Positions 17,451 through 24,654 of a stretch of DNA of 33,123 bases are shown piece after piece. Below the pieces are notes generated by a model. It was given only the letters and a program-made list of their open reading frames with translations, was not told where the DNA came from and searched no databases. Where the stretch lies: contig CATLBQ010000017.1 of assembly GCA_949879765.1 (NCBI GenBank), forward strand, positions 1-33,123, given 5' to 3'. Source of the stretch: an uncultured Bacilli bacterium. Its GTDB lineage: Bacteria; Bacillota_I; Bacilli_A; ML615J-28; CAG-313. The number at the start of each line of letters is the position of its first letter. Position 1 is the stretch's first letter. Both the position numbers and the translations under genes were made by a program.

Positions 17451-18280
17451 AAAACGGTTTCTCCATCTTTATCAAATTTATTGACAAGCGCAATAGATGC
17501 TAAAATTAAAATAAGAATAACAATAGCCAATAAAGAACCTATATTATAGTTCATATTTTTGAAAAACTGTTCAATAATATTTCCAATCATGACAATATTT
17601 CCCTTTCCAAGTATCTCAGGAATGGCAAAACCACTCATACAAGGTAAAAAAACCATAACGGATCCTGTAACGACACCTTTGAGTGAAAGAGGTAGTGTCA
17701 CTCTTCGAAATGTAGTGAATTCATTTGAACCAAGATCCAAAGAAGCCTCTTCTAACATAGGGTCAATTTTTTCAAGAGCTGTGTAAATTGGCAGAATCAT
17801 AAAAGGCAAATAGGTGAATACCGATCCAATAATGACGGCTAAGTCCCCTCCCGCAATACCTACAGCATCTTCTTTAACTTGAATATGAAAAAGACTTGTA
17901 AAAATATTATTGGGCTCCATAATATTGGCTAACGCTTGTGTTCGAAGCAATAAATTAGACCACATGGGTAAAATTAAGATTGTTAATACCAAAAACTTAT
18001 TTTGAATATGTGATTTATATAGAAAATAAGCCGTAATATAGCCTAATAAAATACATAACGCAGTTGATAAAACCGAAAACTTTAAACTATTCAATAGCGC
18101 AATTCGAGTAGATGGCTCCGCAAGTTGTTTAAAATTTTCAAACGTGAAAGAAATTTCATCTGTGTCAATGCCTTCCATGTTGAAAAACATCAATCCAAAC
18201 ATAAACACAGCAGGAAATAAGGCTAAAATATATAGCCATATCAAATATGGTGTCGCTAATTTTTGAAATCGCTTATTCAT
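17447..18280 (-). CDS. potB: Polyamine ABC transporter permease PotB
   Basis: The 277-residue permease has six hydrophobic spans, beginning TPYLIWLYILALFPAVFMF. The coupling loop EASLDLGSNEFTTFRRVTLPLSLKGVV is diagnostic of the PotB/PotH side. The MWSNLLLRTQALA segment after the second or third span is also typical. The start is set at ATG 18280, nine bases after AAGG; an in-frame TTG three codons upstream overlaps that site and is less likely. It overlaps the potA end by eight bases and potC by four. Confidence 0.93.
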   Translation of the reverse strand: MNKRFQKLATPYLIWLYILALFPAVFMFGLMFFNMEGIDTDEISFTFENFKQLAEPSTRIALLNSLKFSVLSTALCILLGYITAYFLYKSHIQNKFLVLTILILPMWSNLLLRTQALANIMEPNNIFTSLFHIQVKEDAVGIAGGDLAVIIGSVFTYLPFMILPIYTALEKIDPMLEEASLDLGSNEFTTFRRVTLPLSLKGVVTGSVMVFLPCMSGFAIPEILGKGNIVMIGNIIEQFFKNMNYNIGSLLAIVILILILASIALVNKFDKDGETVL

Positions 18281-19424
18281 ATTTTTCAACCTTCATCAAA
18301 TGAATTTCATAAGGATCAACCGATAATCCAATAGTCGCTCCTACTGAAACATCTTCATACGCATGTATTACCATTTCCATTTGCTCAACCATTGCACAAA
18401 TTTCATAATATACCCCTTTAAAGATACTTGATGTGACCGTTCCTCTTAGTTTGGCTTTTTCTAAAGGTACGACGTCCCAATCTTCAGGACGAATCACAAC
18501 ATCTACTTCTTCTTGGTTTGAAAAATGATAGCCAATACACTCAAATTCTTGATTCATAAATGCTACCCGATTAGTTGTTTGATACACCCCTCGCATAATG
18601 TTGCTTTCACCAATAAAGTTCGCAACAAAGCGATTAACTGGTTCATTGTAAATGTCTTTCGGTGTACCCAACTGTTGGATCACACCCTCATTCATTACAA
18701 CAATTCGGTCACTCATCGTCATTGCCTCTTCTTGATCATGGGTGATAAAGATGAATGTGATACCTAATTTTCGTTGCATTTCTTTGAGTTCATATTGCAT
18801 ATCTTGACGAAGTTTCAAATCAAGTGCAGCCATCGGTTCATCTAACAGTAAGATTTGTGGTCGATTAATTAATGCTCTAGCTAAGGCTACCCGTTGTTGT
18901 TGACCTCCAGACAATTGATCTACTTTTCGGTTTTCAAATCCTTCCAACTTGACTAATTTTAATACTCGCTTTGCCTCTTCTTCAATTCGAGACTGAATAT
19001 ACTTTTTAATCTCTCGTTTAGATACTTTTGCTTGCATATCTTGTTTAGCTTGTCTGATTTGTGATAGAATTTCATCCCCATCAAAAAAATGGTATAATGA
19101 CATCCAGTCTTTATTGTCTAACCCAAACGAAACATTCTTAATGACATTGAGATGAGGAAATAATGCATATCGTTGAAATACTGTATTTACAGGTCTAGCA
19201 TAAGGCTCTAATTCATTAACAACCTTATCGTTAATAATGATTTCACCATCATCAGGTTTGACAAATCCCGCAATCATCCGAAGGGTTGTTGTTTTACCAC
19301 ATCCAGATGGTCCTAGTATCGTCAAAAACTCATTTTCATAAATTGATAGGTCAATATGGTTGACTACATTTACCCCATCAAATTCTTTAGACAAATTATT
19401 TAATTCAATAAGTACTTTTTTCAT
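18273..19424 (-). CDS. potA: Polyamine ABC transporter ATPase PotA, with an insertion
   Basis: The 383-residue ATPase drives the PotBCD importer. Walker A GPSGCGKT is at 38-45, the Q-loop VFQRYALFPH at 82-91, LSGGQ at 171-175, Walker B ILLLDEP at 191-197, and the H-loop ITHDQEE follows. The C-terminal part is the regulatory TOBE-type domain (VVIRPEDWDVV). Between Q-loop and signature there are about 89 residues against roughly 54 in Escherichia coli PotA. The extra ~35 residues (about 103-148: DWMSLYHFFDGDEIL then a Lys/Glu/Gln-rich helix) are an insertion in the helical subdomain. The start is ATG 19424 with GGAG six bases upstream; the frame also has a TTG four codons earlier within that site. 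First gene of the operon. Confidence 0.94.
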   Translation of the reverse strand: MKKVLIELNNLSKEFDGVNVVNHIDLSIYENEFLTILGPSGCGKTTTLRMIAGFVKPDDGEIIINDKVVNELEPYARPVNTVFQRYALFPHLNVIKNVSFGLDNKDWMSLYHFFDGDEILSQIRQAKQDMQAKVSKREIKKYIQSRIEEEAKRVLKLVKLEGFENRKVDQLSGGQQQRVALARALINRPQILLLDEPMAALDLKLRQDMQYELKEMQRKLGITFIFITHDQEEAMTMSDRIVVMNEGVIQQLGTPKDIYNEPVNRFVANFIGESNIMRGVYQTTNRVAFMNQEFECIGYHFSNQEEVDVVIRPEDWDVVPLEKAKLRGTVTSSIFKGVYYEICAMVEQMEMVIHAYEDVSVGATIGLSVDPYEIHLMKVEKYE

Positions 19425-19458
19425 CCATTTCTCCAATTATATATTTTGACAAGACAAT

Positions 19459-19486
19459 ATTATAATCATTTAAAACTTTTTCGCAA
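19459..19486 (-). promoter_or_regulatory. Probable pot operon promoter
   Basis: On the minus strand TTGCGA (-35) and a perfect TATAAT (-10) are 16 bases apart. The -10 ends about 35 bases before the potA ATG, which leaves a short leader. Confidence 0.6.
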
Positions 19487-19518
19487 ATAAAATAATTTCT
19501 ATTTTTCCCTTAAAAACA

Positions 19519-19532
19519 TGAAAACGTTTCCC
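19519..19532. promoter_or_regulatory. Possible cre-like operator upstream of potA
   Basis: The plus strand reads TGAAAACGTTTCCC, matching the Bacillota catabolite-response consensus at 12 of 14 positions by my reading, with a central CG flanked by A and T runs. It sits about 33 bases upstream of the proposed -35 of the pot promoter. LacI-family regulators in general bind such sites; CcpA presence in this genome is unknown. Confidence 0.35.
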
Positions 19533-19635
19533 ATTTGATTTGTTTCAACTTTTTTTAAGGCTATTCCTAAAAATTGTTTTACCGAATTTTTCCCCGATTT
19601 GAAAGACAATAAACCGATTAGAAGCTCCAATATTT

Positions 19636-19669
19636 TAAAAAGCAATCCATTTAACTGAATTGCTTTTTT
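19636..19669. terminator. Bidirectional terminator between the vWA gene and the pot operon
   Basis: AAAAAGCAAT and ATTGCTTTTTT flank a 12-base loop. Reading either way gives a stem followed by T, so it could end minus-strand transcription from the broken vWA gene before the pot promoter. The stem ends are shared with the hairpin at 24618-24650. Confidence 0.75.
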
Positions 19670-19793
19670 AGATTGTTATCTTCCATATTAAATTTTACTC
19701 ATATTTCAAATACACAATTGTATTCCCAGTGATATTCATTTCTTGAAACATCATCGTGTAATCTTGATCTAGATAAACCATGATTGTTCATTC
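19670..19793 (-). other. Short spacer with a possible 28-codon coding remnant
   Basis: On the minus strand, 19695-19781 is an open frame of 28 codons from an ATG to a TAA, beginning MVYLDQDYTMMFQEMN and ending IVYLKYE. The composition looks protein-like, but there is no ribosome binding site and the frame is stopped just upstream. It may be the end of a lost gene. Nothing else is visible in this stretch. Confidence 0.25.
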
Positions 19794-20876
19794 TTATTTT
19801 TCCCCATACGCATATTGCTTAATCATACTTGGCGCAAGCAGCGTATATCGTGGTAAACAAATGGATTTGATACCATAATTGGTATACATTTCTAAGATGA
19901 TAGTCGATTCTGCATCTGGTAATAATTCTTGTGCAACTGCTTGTTCAACAAGATGGTAAAATTCTTGCTTATATTCATCTTCTTTTAAAGAGGTACTACA
20001 ATCTGCTACAAGACGATCAAGTACACTTTGGCAATTGGCGATTCCTTTGTATGGAGAATTTCGTAGAACTAGCGAAAATTCAATTAATGCGCCCACAAAA
20101 TAAAAGTCTTCCGTAATAGATTGAAGGTCTAAATAGCCAAATTCTTTTTTACTTGTCAAATCCTGATTGGTTTTGGGTTCTTTATAACTGATTTGTACAT
20201 CAAATATCTTTTCTGCATCTAGATTGATATCTTGTTTCAATACCAATTCATAACAAACCATTGTAGCATGCCCACTACCTACTTCACCAGCATCTTTAGT
20301 TTTATCATTAAAGTGTTCCTCAGTCAGTTTTTTATTTTCATACCCAATTAACCGATAGGACTCCACGACATTTGAATTGAAATGCATCTTGTTTTTAACA
20401 TCCTTAGCAACAGTGACAAGCGTTTTATCAATTTCATCGACCAAAACTTTTTTGGCTTCTTCTATTGTGTCAATATAGGCATAACCACCATTGCCATATT
20501 TGGCAAGTGTCTCCATTGTGGTATCTTTATAATTACCCATACCTACACCAAGTGTAGTCAAATAGATGCCTGTATCTCGTTTTCCAGTTATAAACGTTTG
20601 TAATTCTTCTTGCGTATGAATTCCTACATTAAAGTCACCATCAGATGCTAAAATGACACGATTATTTCCGCCAGGAATAAAGTGTTTTTCCGCAATCTCA
20701 TAGGCTTTTTTTAAGCCTTGGTCACCATAGGTTGCCCCACCTGCTTTTAAGCTACGAATCGTCTGCTTTATCATCTCTTTTTCATCACCAGAGCCACCAT
20801 CTAATATGGTTTTTTGACCACTAGCATATGTCACAATAGAAATCCTATCATGTTCACTCAATGTATCAATCAACAA
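19794..20876 (-). pseudogene. vWA lipoprotein (YfbK-type), C-terminal part of a broken gene
   Basis: This open frame encodes the larger part of a von Willebrand factor type A protein of the YfbK family. It begins, in a different frame from the upstream piece, in the middle of the vWA domain (LIDTLSEHDRISIVTYASG). It then carries the second and third MIDAS motifs (GGATYGDQG; ILASDGDFNVG), the YAYIDTIEEAKKVLVDE helix and the family C-terminal domain (ESYRLIGYENKKL, DAGEVGSGHATMVCYEL). The only start available is a TTG inside the upstream piece with no ribosome binding site. The first MIDAS motif (Asp-x-Ser-x-Ser), with about 20-25 residues around it, is absent from both pieces. A separate functional protein is unlikely. 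Confidence 0.8.
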
Positions 20877-21370
20877 ACAGAAGCCATCCTGAAGAAGACA
20901 AAGTTATTTCCCATTGTAGTTTCTAGTTTTTCTGTTTTCGTTTGAATACCTACCGTTAATAGCTTGGTCTCTTCATTCCAAAAAGAAGTCTGCATTTGCG
21001 CTGTTATTCCAAAAGTTTCACCATCAAGGGGTTCAGCCAATTGATAACGAAAATAGTTGATTAATTCATCAGTTTTAATGATATTACTAGGAATCTTCAT
21101 ACCATTTTGAATGTATCTTCGCAAATTTGCATATGAAGCAGTAAAAGAATCCATAGAAAAATAACTATCGCTATTGTAGGTTGTATGGATGAATGGATTT
21201 TCCGTAATTTCATTATAACTTTCTCCTGGATTCAAAAAAAATTCGTCAGACTGATCTCCAGAACTGGGATAATATACTGGTTCATATAAGTCAGAGACTT
21301 TACTTGAACAAGAGGCACATGTAACACAAACAAACAGAGTTATTAGCAAATAGATCATCAATTTTTTCAT
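20870..21370 (-). pseudogene. vWA lipoprotein (YfbK-type), N-terminal part of a broken gene
   Basis: The 166-codon piece has a good lipoprotein signal peptide (MKKLMIYLL; lipobox CASC, Cys21), a low-complexity mature start, and the N-terminal region typical of YfbK-type proteins (SYANLRRYIQNGMKIP, DELINYFRYQL). It reaches the first strand of the vWA domain (MGNNFVFF), then runs out of frame into RMASVC and a stop. The family normally continues with the Asp-x-Ser-x-Ser metal site here. AGGAG lies just ahead of the ATG. A secreted short lipoprotein could still be made. The break looks like a deletion whose length is not a multiple of three rather than one sequencing indel, because sequence is missing as well as shifted. 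Confidence 0.8.
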
Positions 21371-21629
21371 AGTTTTTCTCCTTTTTGCTTATTATAACCT
21401 TTTTCATTTTTTTATCAAGCCTTTTTTCCACATTTTGGACATACATCATATTTTTAGTCCATACAATCGACCATACTGATTATAGGTATTATAACCACTT
21501 TCGCGTGGATACGTTCTTCTATAATCTTCTATTAATCATTCTATTATGAGTGAAATACGGTATTGCCATTATACTATAAAACTGAACAAATCAAATATTT
21601 TTTATTCAATAAAAAAAATACCATTTTAC
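21371..21629. other. Intergenic stretch with a frameshifted zinc-ribbon-like remnant
   Basis: No intact gene is visible. On the minus strand about 21415-21530 reads as coding in two frames: one gives a Tyr-rich segment (GYNTYNQYGRLYGLK) and the other, after a run of five A, gives YDVCPKCGKKA and a stop at 21415. Removing one A would join them into a C-terminal tail with a CPxCG zinc knuckle. A TATAAT on the minus strand near 21580 could start a transcript towards the vWA gene. Confidence 0.35.
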
Positions 21630-21658
21630 TTTACATTTTAGGCAAAATAATGTATAAT
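21630..21658 (+). promoter_or_regulatory. Promoter of tRNA-Arg
   Basis: TTTACA (-35) and a perfect TATAAT (-10) are separated by 17 bases, and the tRNA starts 19 bases after the -10. A stable-RNA promoter is expected here. Confidence 0.85.
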
Positions 21659-21676
21659 ATATATGCTTTAGAATTT

Positions 21677-21753
21677 GTCCCAGTAGCTCAGTAGGATAGA
21701 GCAACGGCCTTCTAAGCCGTGTGTCGGGAGTTCGAATCTCTTCTGGGACGCCA
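21677..21753 (+). tRNA. tRNA-Arg (anticodon TCT)
   Basis: A 77-nt class I tRNA: acceptor arms GTCCCAG and CTGGGAC pair fully, followed by G and encoded CCA. The D-arm has GCTCAGTAGGATAGAGC. The anticodon stem ACGGC/GCCGT encloses CTTCTAA (anticodon TCT, reading AGA/AGG). The T-arm has GTTCGAATC. It has its own promoter and terminator and stands alone. Confidence 0.97.
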
Positions 21754-21767
21754 TTTATACAACAATT

Positions 21768-21799
21768 AGTATCTAAATGAAAGTTTAGATACTTTTTTA
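21768..21799 (+). terminator. Rho-independent terminator of tRNA-Arg
   Basis: A perfect ten-base stem (AGTATCTAAA and TTTAGATACT) with the loop TGAAAG is followed by TTTTTTATT. It begins 15 bases after the tRNA 3' end. Confidence 0.92.
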
Positions 21800-21874
21800 T
21801 TATCCATTTAAGACAAGTTGAATTGATTTATCATTTTCTTCTTCTAATGTGCATAAAATGATTTGGTGATAAAA

Positions 21875-22576
21875 ATGATTATTATAGATGCAGGTCATGG
21901 TGGATGGGATCCAGGTGGTGGATCCAATGCCTACTTTAAAGAAAAAGAAATGACCAAAAAAATAAGTGATTATCAAAAGCAACGTTTTGATGAACTAGGC
22001 ATACCTTCTAAACGAACGAGAACATATGACGAAACCTTGACACCCCAAGATCGCATTGCCCGAATTGAATCGCTTGGGGCAAGTGCTGGTGATATATTGA
22101 TTTCAAATCATGTCAATAATGCTGGAAGCGGAGGGGGAGAAGTCATTTATTCATTGAAGACGAAAGACACCTTACCCAAATCAATTGCTAATGCGTTAAA
22201 ACAAACGGGTCTACCTATTCGCAACGTATATCAACGACTCGGTAAAACGGGCAATGATTTTTACTTTATCTTGCGCAATACGGCTCCAGCAACTTCTATG
22301 ATTATTGAATACGGCTTTGCCAATAATGACAACGATACCTATCGCTTACTTTATGAATGGCCCACAATGGCCGAAGCTGTTGTCAAAAGTATTGCTACTT
22401 ACCTTGGTGTGCCTTATAGTCCCCCCAAAGAAATAACTTATATTGTCAAGCCGAATGACTCTTTGTATAAAATTGCCGAACAATATCATATCCCAGTATC
22501 GACGATTCAAGAATACAATCGTCTTAGTTCCGATACCATATATCCTGGTGCTACACTGATTATTCCCCGTCAATGA
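21875..22576 (+). CDS. N-acetylmuramoyl-L-alanine amidase (Amidase_3) with C-terminal LysM
   Basis: The 233-residue cell-wall hydrolase should cleave the bond between muramic acid and L-alanine. The Amidase_3 domain (1-180) shows zinc ligands in DAGHGG (His8), a Glu in FKEKEMTKK and a His in SNHVNNAG, and the catalytic Glu in IIEYGFANN. A LysM domain occupies about 188-232 (YIVKPNDSLYKIAEQY ... YPGATLIIP). There is no signal peptide: the protein opens directly with the catalytic strand. It could thus be released by lysis, as for sporulation mother-cell or phage enzymes, or leave by another route. ATG 21875 is preferred over an in-frame TTG at 21863; GGTGAT lies four bases ahead of the ATG. 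Its stop overlaps the ylbJ-like start by four bases. Confidence 0.92.
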   Translation: MIIIDAGHGGWDPGGGSNAYFKEKEMTKKISDYQKQRFDELGIPSKRTRTYDETLTPQDRIARIESLGASAGDILISNHVNNAGSGGGEVIYSLKTKDTLPKSIANALKQTGLPIRNVYQRLGKTGNDFYFILRNTAPATSMIIEYGFANNDNDTYRLLYEWPTMAEAVVKSIATYLGVPYSPPKEITYIVKPNDSLYKIAEQYHIPVSTIQEYNRLSSDTIYPGATLIIPRQ

Positions 22577-23475
22577 AAAAATGGATTCAGTTACTATTAG
22601 CATTTTATTGCTTATATCTTCTTCTATTTGTGCTTACTCATTCCGTTGAGGTAAGCACAAATTTAATCTCTACCCTTGATTTATGGTTACATCGCGTGGT
22701 TCCTAGTATTGTTCCTATGGTGATTGTCAGTGGACTTGTTGTCGTTCATCCTCTATGTAGTAAACTTCTATATCCAATCATTCATCGGGTAATTTACTTT
22801 GAAAATGAAAAAGCATTTTCGCTATTTATGGTTAGTTTTTTTACAGGCGCACCTACTTCTACAATTCTTGTTGCCAAAGCTATTCAAAAAAAAGAAATCT
22901 CTAAACAACAAGGTACTTTGCTCTATTCTACTTGCTCCTTTATTTCCCCTCTATTTCTTCTATCTATGGTGAATCAGACATTTATTACCATTATTTTTGG
23001 TACCCAAATTCTAGTAACCTTCATCTTATATCAAAAAGGAACTAAAAAATTAGATGTTGCAAATCCATTGTTTCACCAACTTCCTTATCAAGGCTATACT
23101 CAGACATTATTTGAGATGATTGATACACTACCACAAATTTTATTGAAAATTTTAGCAACAATGTGTATCATCACCATTATCAAATTGCCTCTTGAACAAT
23201 TTTCCTTTTCTTTTCTTCCCTATGCATTAGATGTCCTTGAAATTTCTTTAGGATTACACCATGTATCAGAATGTATCAAATGGGATATATTACAATTGAG
23301 CATGACAAGTGCACTCATTTCTATCAATGGTTTTGCTATTTGGTTACAAATCTTTCATACTTTAAAAAAAGAAAGACTCACCTTTACGCCATTTGCCAAA
23401 GCAAGAATCATTCATGCTTTGATAACTACGCTAGTTAGTCTTTCTATCTATATTTGTCTATCTTTTTTTCTGTAA
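22573..23475 (+). CDS. ylbJ: YlbJ-like integral membrane protein
   Basis: The 300-residue protein has about seven or eight hydrophobic spans and resembles the YlbJ/nucleoside-recognition (Gate) domain family. Supporting stretches are LDLWLHRVVPSIVPMVIVSGLVV (about 35-57) and FFTGAPTSTILVAKAIQ (about 90-106), which match the conserved P-S-L-F-P and G-x-P motifs of YlbJ as I know them. In Bacillus subtilis YlbJ is needed for normal sporulation and lies beside ylbH (rsmD) and ylbI (coaD), which are also its neighbours here. It is shorter than Bacillus YlbJ (about 400 residues). Start ATG overlaps the amidase stop (ATGA), so the two are translationally coupled. Its last 18 bases overlap the 3' end of coaD. 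Transported solute unknown. Confidence 0.75.
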   Translation: MKKWIQLLLAFYCLYLLLFVLTHSVEVSTNLISTLDLWLHRVVPSIVPMVIVSGLVVVHPLCSKLLYPIIHRVIYFENEKAFSLFMVSFFTGAPTSTILVAKAIQKKEISKQQGTLLYSTCSFISPLFLLSMVNQTFITIIFGTQILVTFILYQKGTKKLDVANPLFHQLPYQGYTQTLFEMIDTLPQILLKILATMCIITIIKLPLEQFSFSFLPYALDVLEISLGLHHVSECIKWDILQLSMTSALISINGFAIWLQIFHTLKKERLTFTPFAKARIIHALITTLVSLSIYICLSFFL

Positions 23476-23931
23476 TGCAAGTTCTACATGCTTAGGTACA
23501 AAATGAGATACATCCCCATTAAAACGAGCTATCTCCTTTACACTACTAGATGATAAAAAAGAGTATTCATGTGAACTCATAATAAATATTGTTTCAACTT
23601 GGTCATTTAAATTTTTATTCAATGTGGCCATTTGCAATTCATACTCAAAATCACTGACCATCCGAAGCCCTCTTAGCATGGCTTTTGCCCCTACGCTTGC
23701 CGCAAATTCTACTGTAAGTAGTGGACTTGTTACCACCTCTACATTAGGCCATTCAACGACTGCCTCTTTTAGCAATTGAATCCGCTCCTCTACACTAAAC
23801 AAAGTGTGTTTATTGATATTATTTGCTACCAAAATATATAGTTTATCAAATAGACCTGCTCCTCTTTTGATGATATCTAAATGACCATTGGTTACTGGAT
23901 CAAACGTACCTGGATATACACCTATTCTCAT
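23458..23931 (-). CDS. coaD: Phosphopantetheine adenylyltransferase CoaD
   Basis: The 157-residue cytoplasmic enzyme makes dephospho-CoA from phosphopantetheine and ATP, the fourth step of coenzyme A synthesis. The opening RIGVYPGTFDPVTNGHLDII contains the nucleotidyltransferase TxGH motif (Thr14 to His17). RGLRMVSDFEYELQMA lies in the middle, and the C-terminal SSSSVKEIARF is the ISSTxxR-like motif. Length is normal. ATG 23931 is chosen because AAGGAGG lies just upstream, within the end of rsmD; the frame also opens at a TTG six codons earlier. rsmD ends one base before this start, so the two form an operon. Confidence 0.96.
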   Translation of the reverse strand: MRIGVYPGTFDPVTNGHLDIIKRGAGLFDKLYILVANNINKHTLFSVEERIQLLKEAVVEWPNVEVVTSPLLTVEFAASVGAKAMLRGLRMVSDFEYELQMATLNKNLNDQVETIFIMSSHEYSFLSSSSVKEIARFNGDVSHFVPKHVELALQKKR

Positions 23932-23932
23932 C

Positions 23933-24481
23933 TTATTCCTCCTTCTCAAGAATCAATACTTCACTACTAGCATATGTTCTACATAGTTTTACTTGATACC
24001 CTGAGTAATGTTTATTTACTATATCCTCTTTTGGATATTCGCTTACAATATAACCACCAGAATCAATCATATCATTTTCAATCAAGTAAACAATTAATTC
24101 ATCAATCACTTTCATACGAAATGGTGGATCTAAAAAAACAATATCAAATTTCATCTGTTTCAGGCGCTCCATTACAGTTATATAATTGCCTTGAAAAACT
24201 TTTAACTCGTCTTTTACACCTAGCAGTTTAGCATTTTCTTTAATAATCCGAATTGCGGCTGGATTTTCATCAATAATATATGCCAGTTGCGCACCTCTAC
24301 TAATGGATTCAAGTGATAGAGCACCACTTCCACCAAATACATCTAATACTTTAAAATCGGGAATATAACCACCCAAACTACTAAATATGGCTTCTTTGGT
24401 TTGATCAAGCGTTGGTCTTGTAGACATTCCTTCTAATGTTTTTAATTTTCTGCTTCTGTATTTTCCTGCAATAATTCGCAT
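23933..24481 (-). CDS. rsmD: 16S rRNA (guanine(966)-N2)-methyltransferase RsmD
   Basis: The 182-residue Rossmann-fold methyltransferase modifies G966 of 16S rRNA (Escherichia coli numbering). It starts with the typical MRIIAGKYRSRKL, then STRPTLDQTKEAIFSSL. The SAM-binding loop is DVFGGSGALSLE (47-58), and the catalytic motif is DPPF (118-121). Length is normal for the family, known as YlbH in Bacillus. AGAGGA precedes the ATG. The rsmD-coaD order is conserved in Bacillota. Two adjacent hairpins lie about 55-90 bases upstream. The frame stays open upstream through them without an ATG, but the ribosome binding site and homology support this start. Confidence 0.95.
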   Translation of the reverse strand: MRIIAGKYRSRKLKTLEGMSTRPTLDQTKEAIFSSLGGYIPDFKVLDVFGGSGALSLESISRGAQLAYIIDENPAAIRIIKENAKLLGVKDELKVFQGNYITVMERLKQMKFDIVFLDPPFRMKVIDELIVYLIENDMIDSGGYIVSEYPKEDIVNKHYSGYQVKLCRTYASSEVLILEKEE

Positions 24482-24536
24482 ATTTTTTTCCTCTTTGATG
24501 TATAAAATATTTTTTTTAACACATACTATCTTTGTA

Positions 24537-24568
24537 AAGGTTAAAACCTTGATGAAGTAAACTTCATC
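24537..24568 (-). promoter_or_regulatory. Tandem inverted repeats upstream of rsmD
   Basis: Two perfect inverted repeats abut with no gap. On the minus strand they are GATGAAGT-TT-ACTTCATC (24551-24568) and AAGGTT-TT-AACCTT (24537-24550). As RNA, each would close a UUUA tetraloop, with seven and five base pairs. They lie between the terminator of the upstream gene and the rsmD start. They could be leader hairpins or paired protein-binding sites; I recognise neither. Confidence 0.45.
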
Positions 24569-24617
24569 AGACGTTAAAATCTTTTTCTTCTCCTCTATTA
24601 ATCGTTTATATATTTGT

Positions 24618-24650
24618 AAAAAGCAATATATTTAGATATATTGCTTTTTA
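24618..24650. terminator. Bidirectional terminator after the HNH-like gene
   Basis: AAAAAGCAATATA and TATATTGCTTTTT form a 13-base stem with a six-base loop, and both strands continue with T-rich sequence. It lies just past the stop of the minus-strand gene at 24655 and ahead of the rsmD leader. Confidence 0.8.
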
Positions 24651-24654
24651 TTTT

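Noticed and set aside
19437-19640. Riboswitch in the pot leader
   Set aside because: The proposed promoter leaves under 40 bases of leader, and no known riboswitch core or anti-terminator pair was seen.
21800-21982. Minus-strand frame opposite the amidase start
   Set aside because: It lies antisense to the amidase catalytic start and the tRNA-Arg terminator, with no ribosome binding site or recognisable protein.
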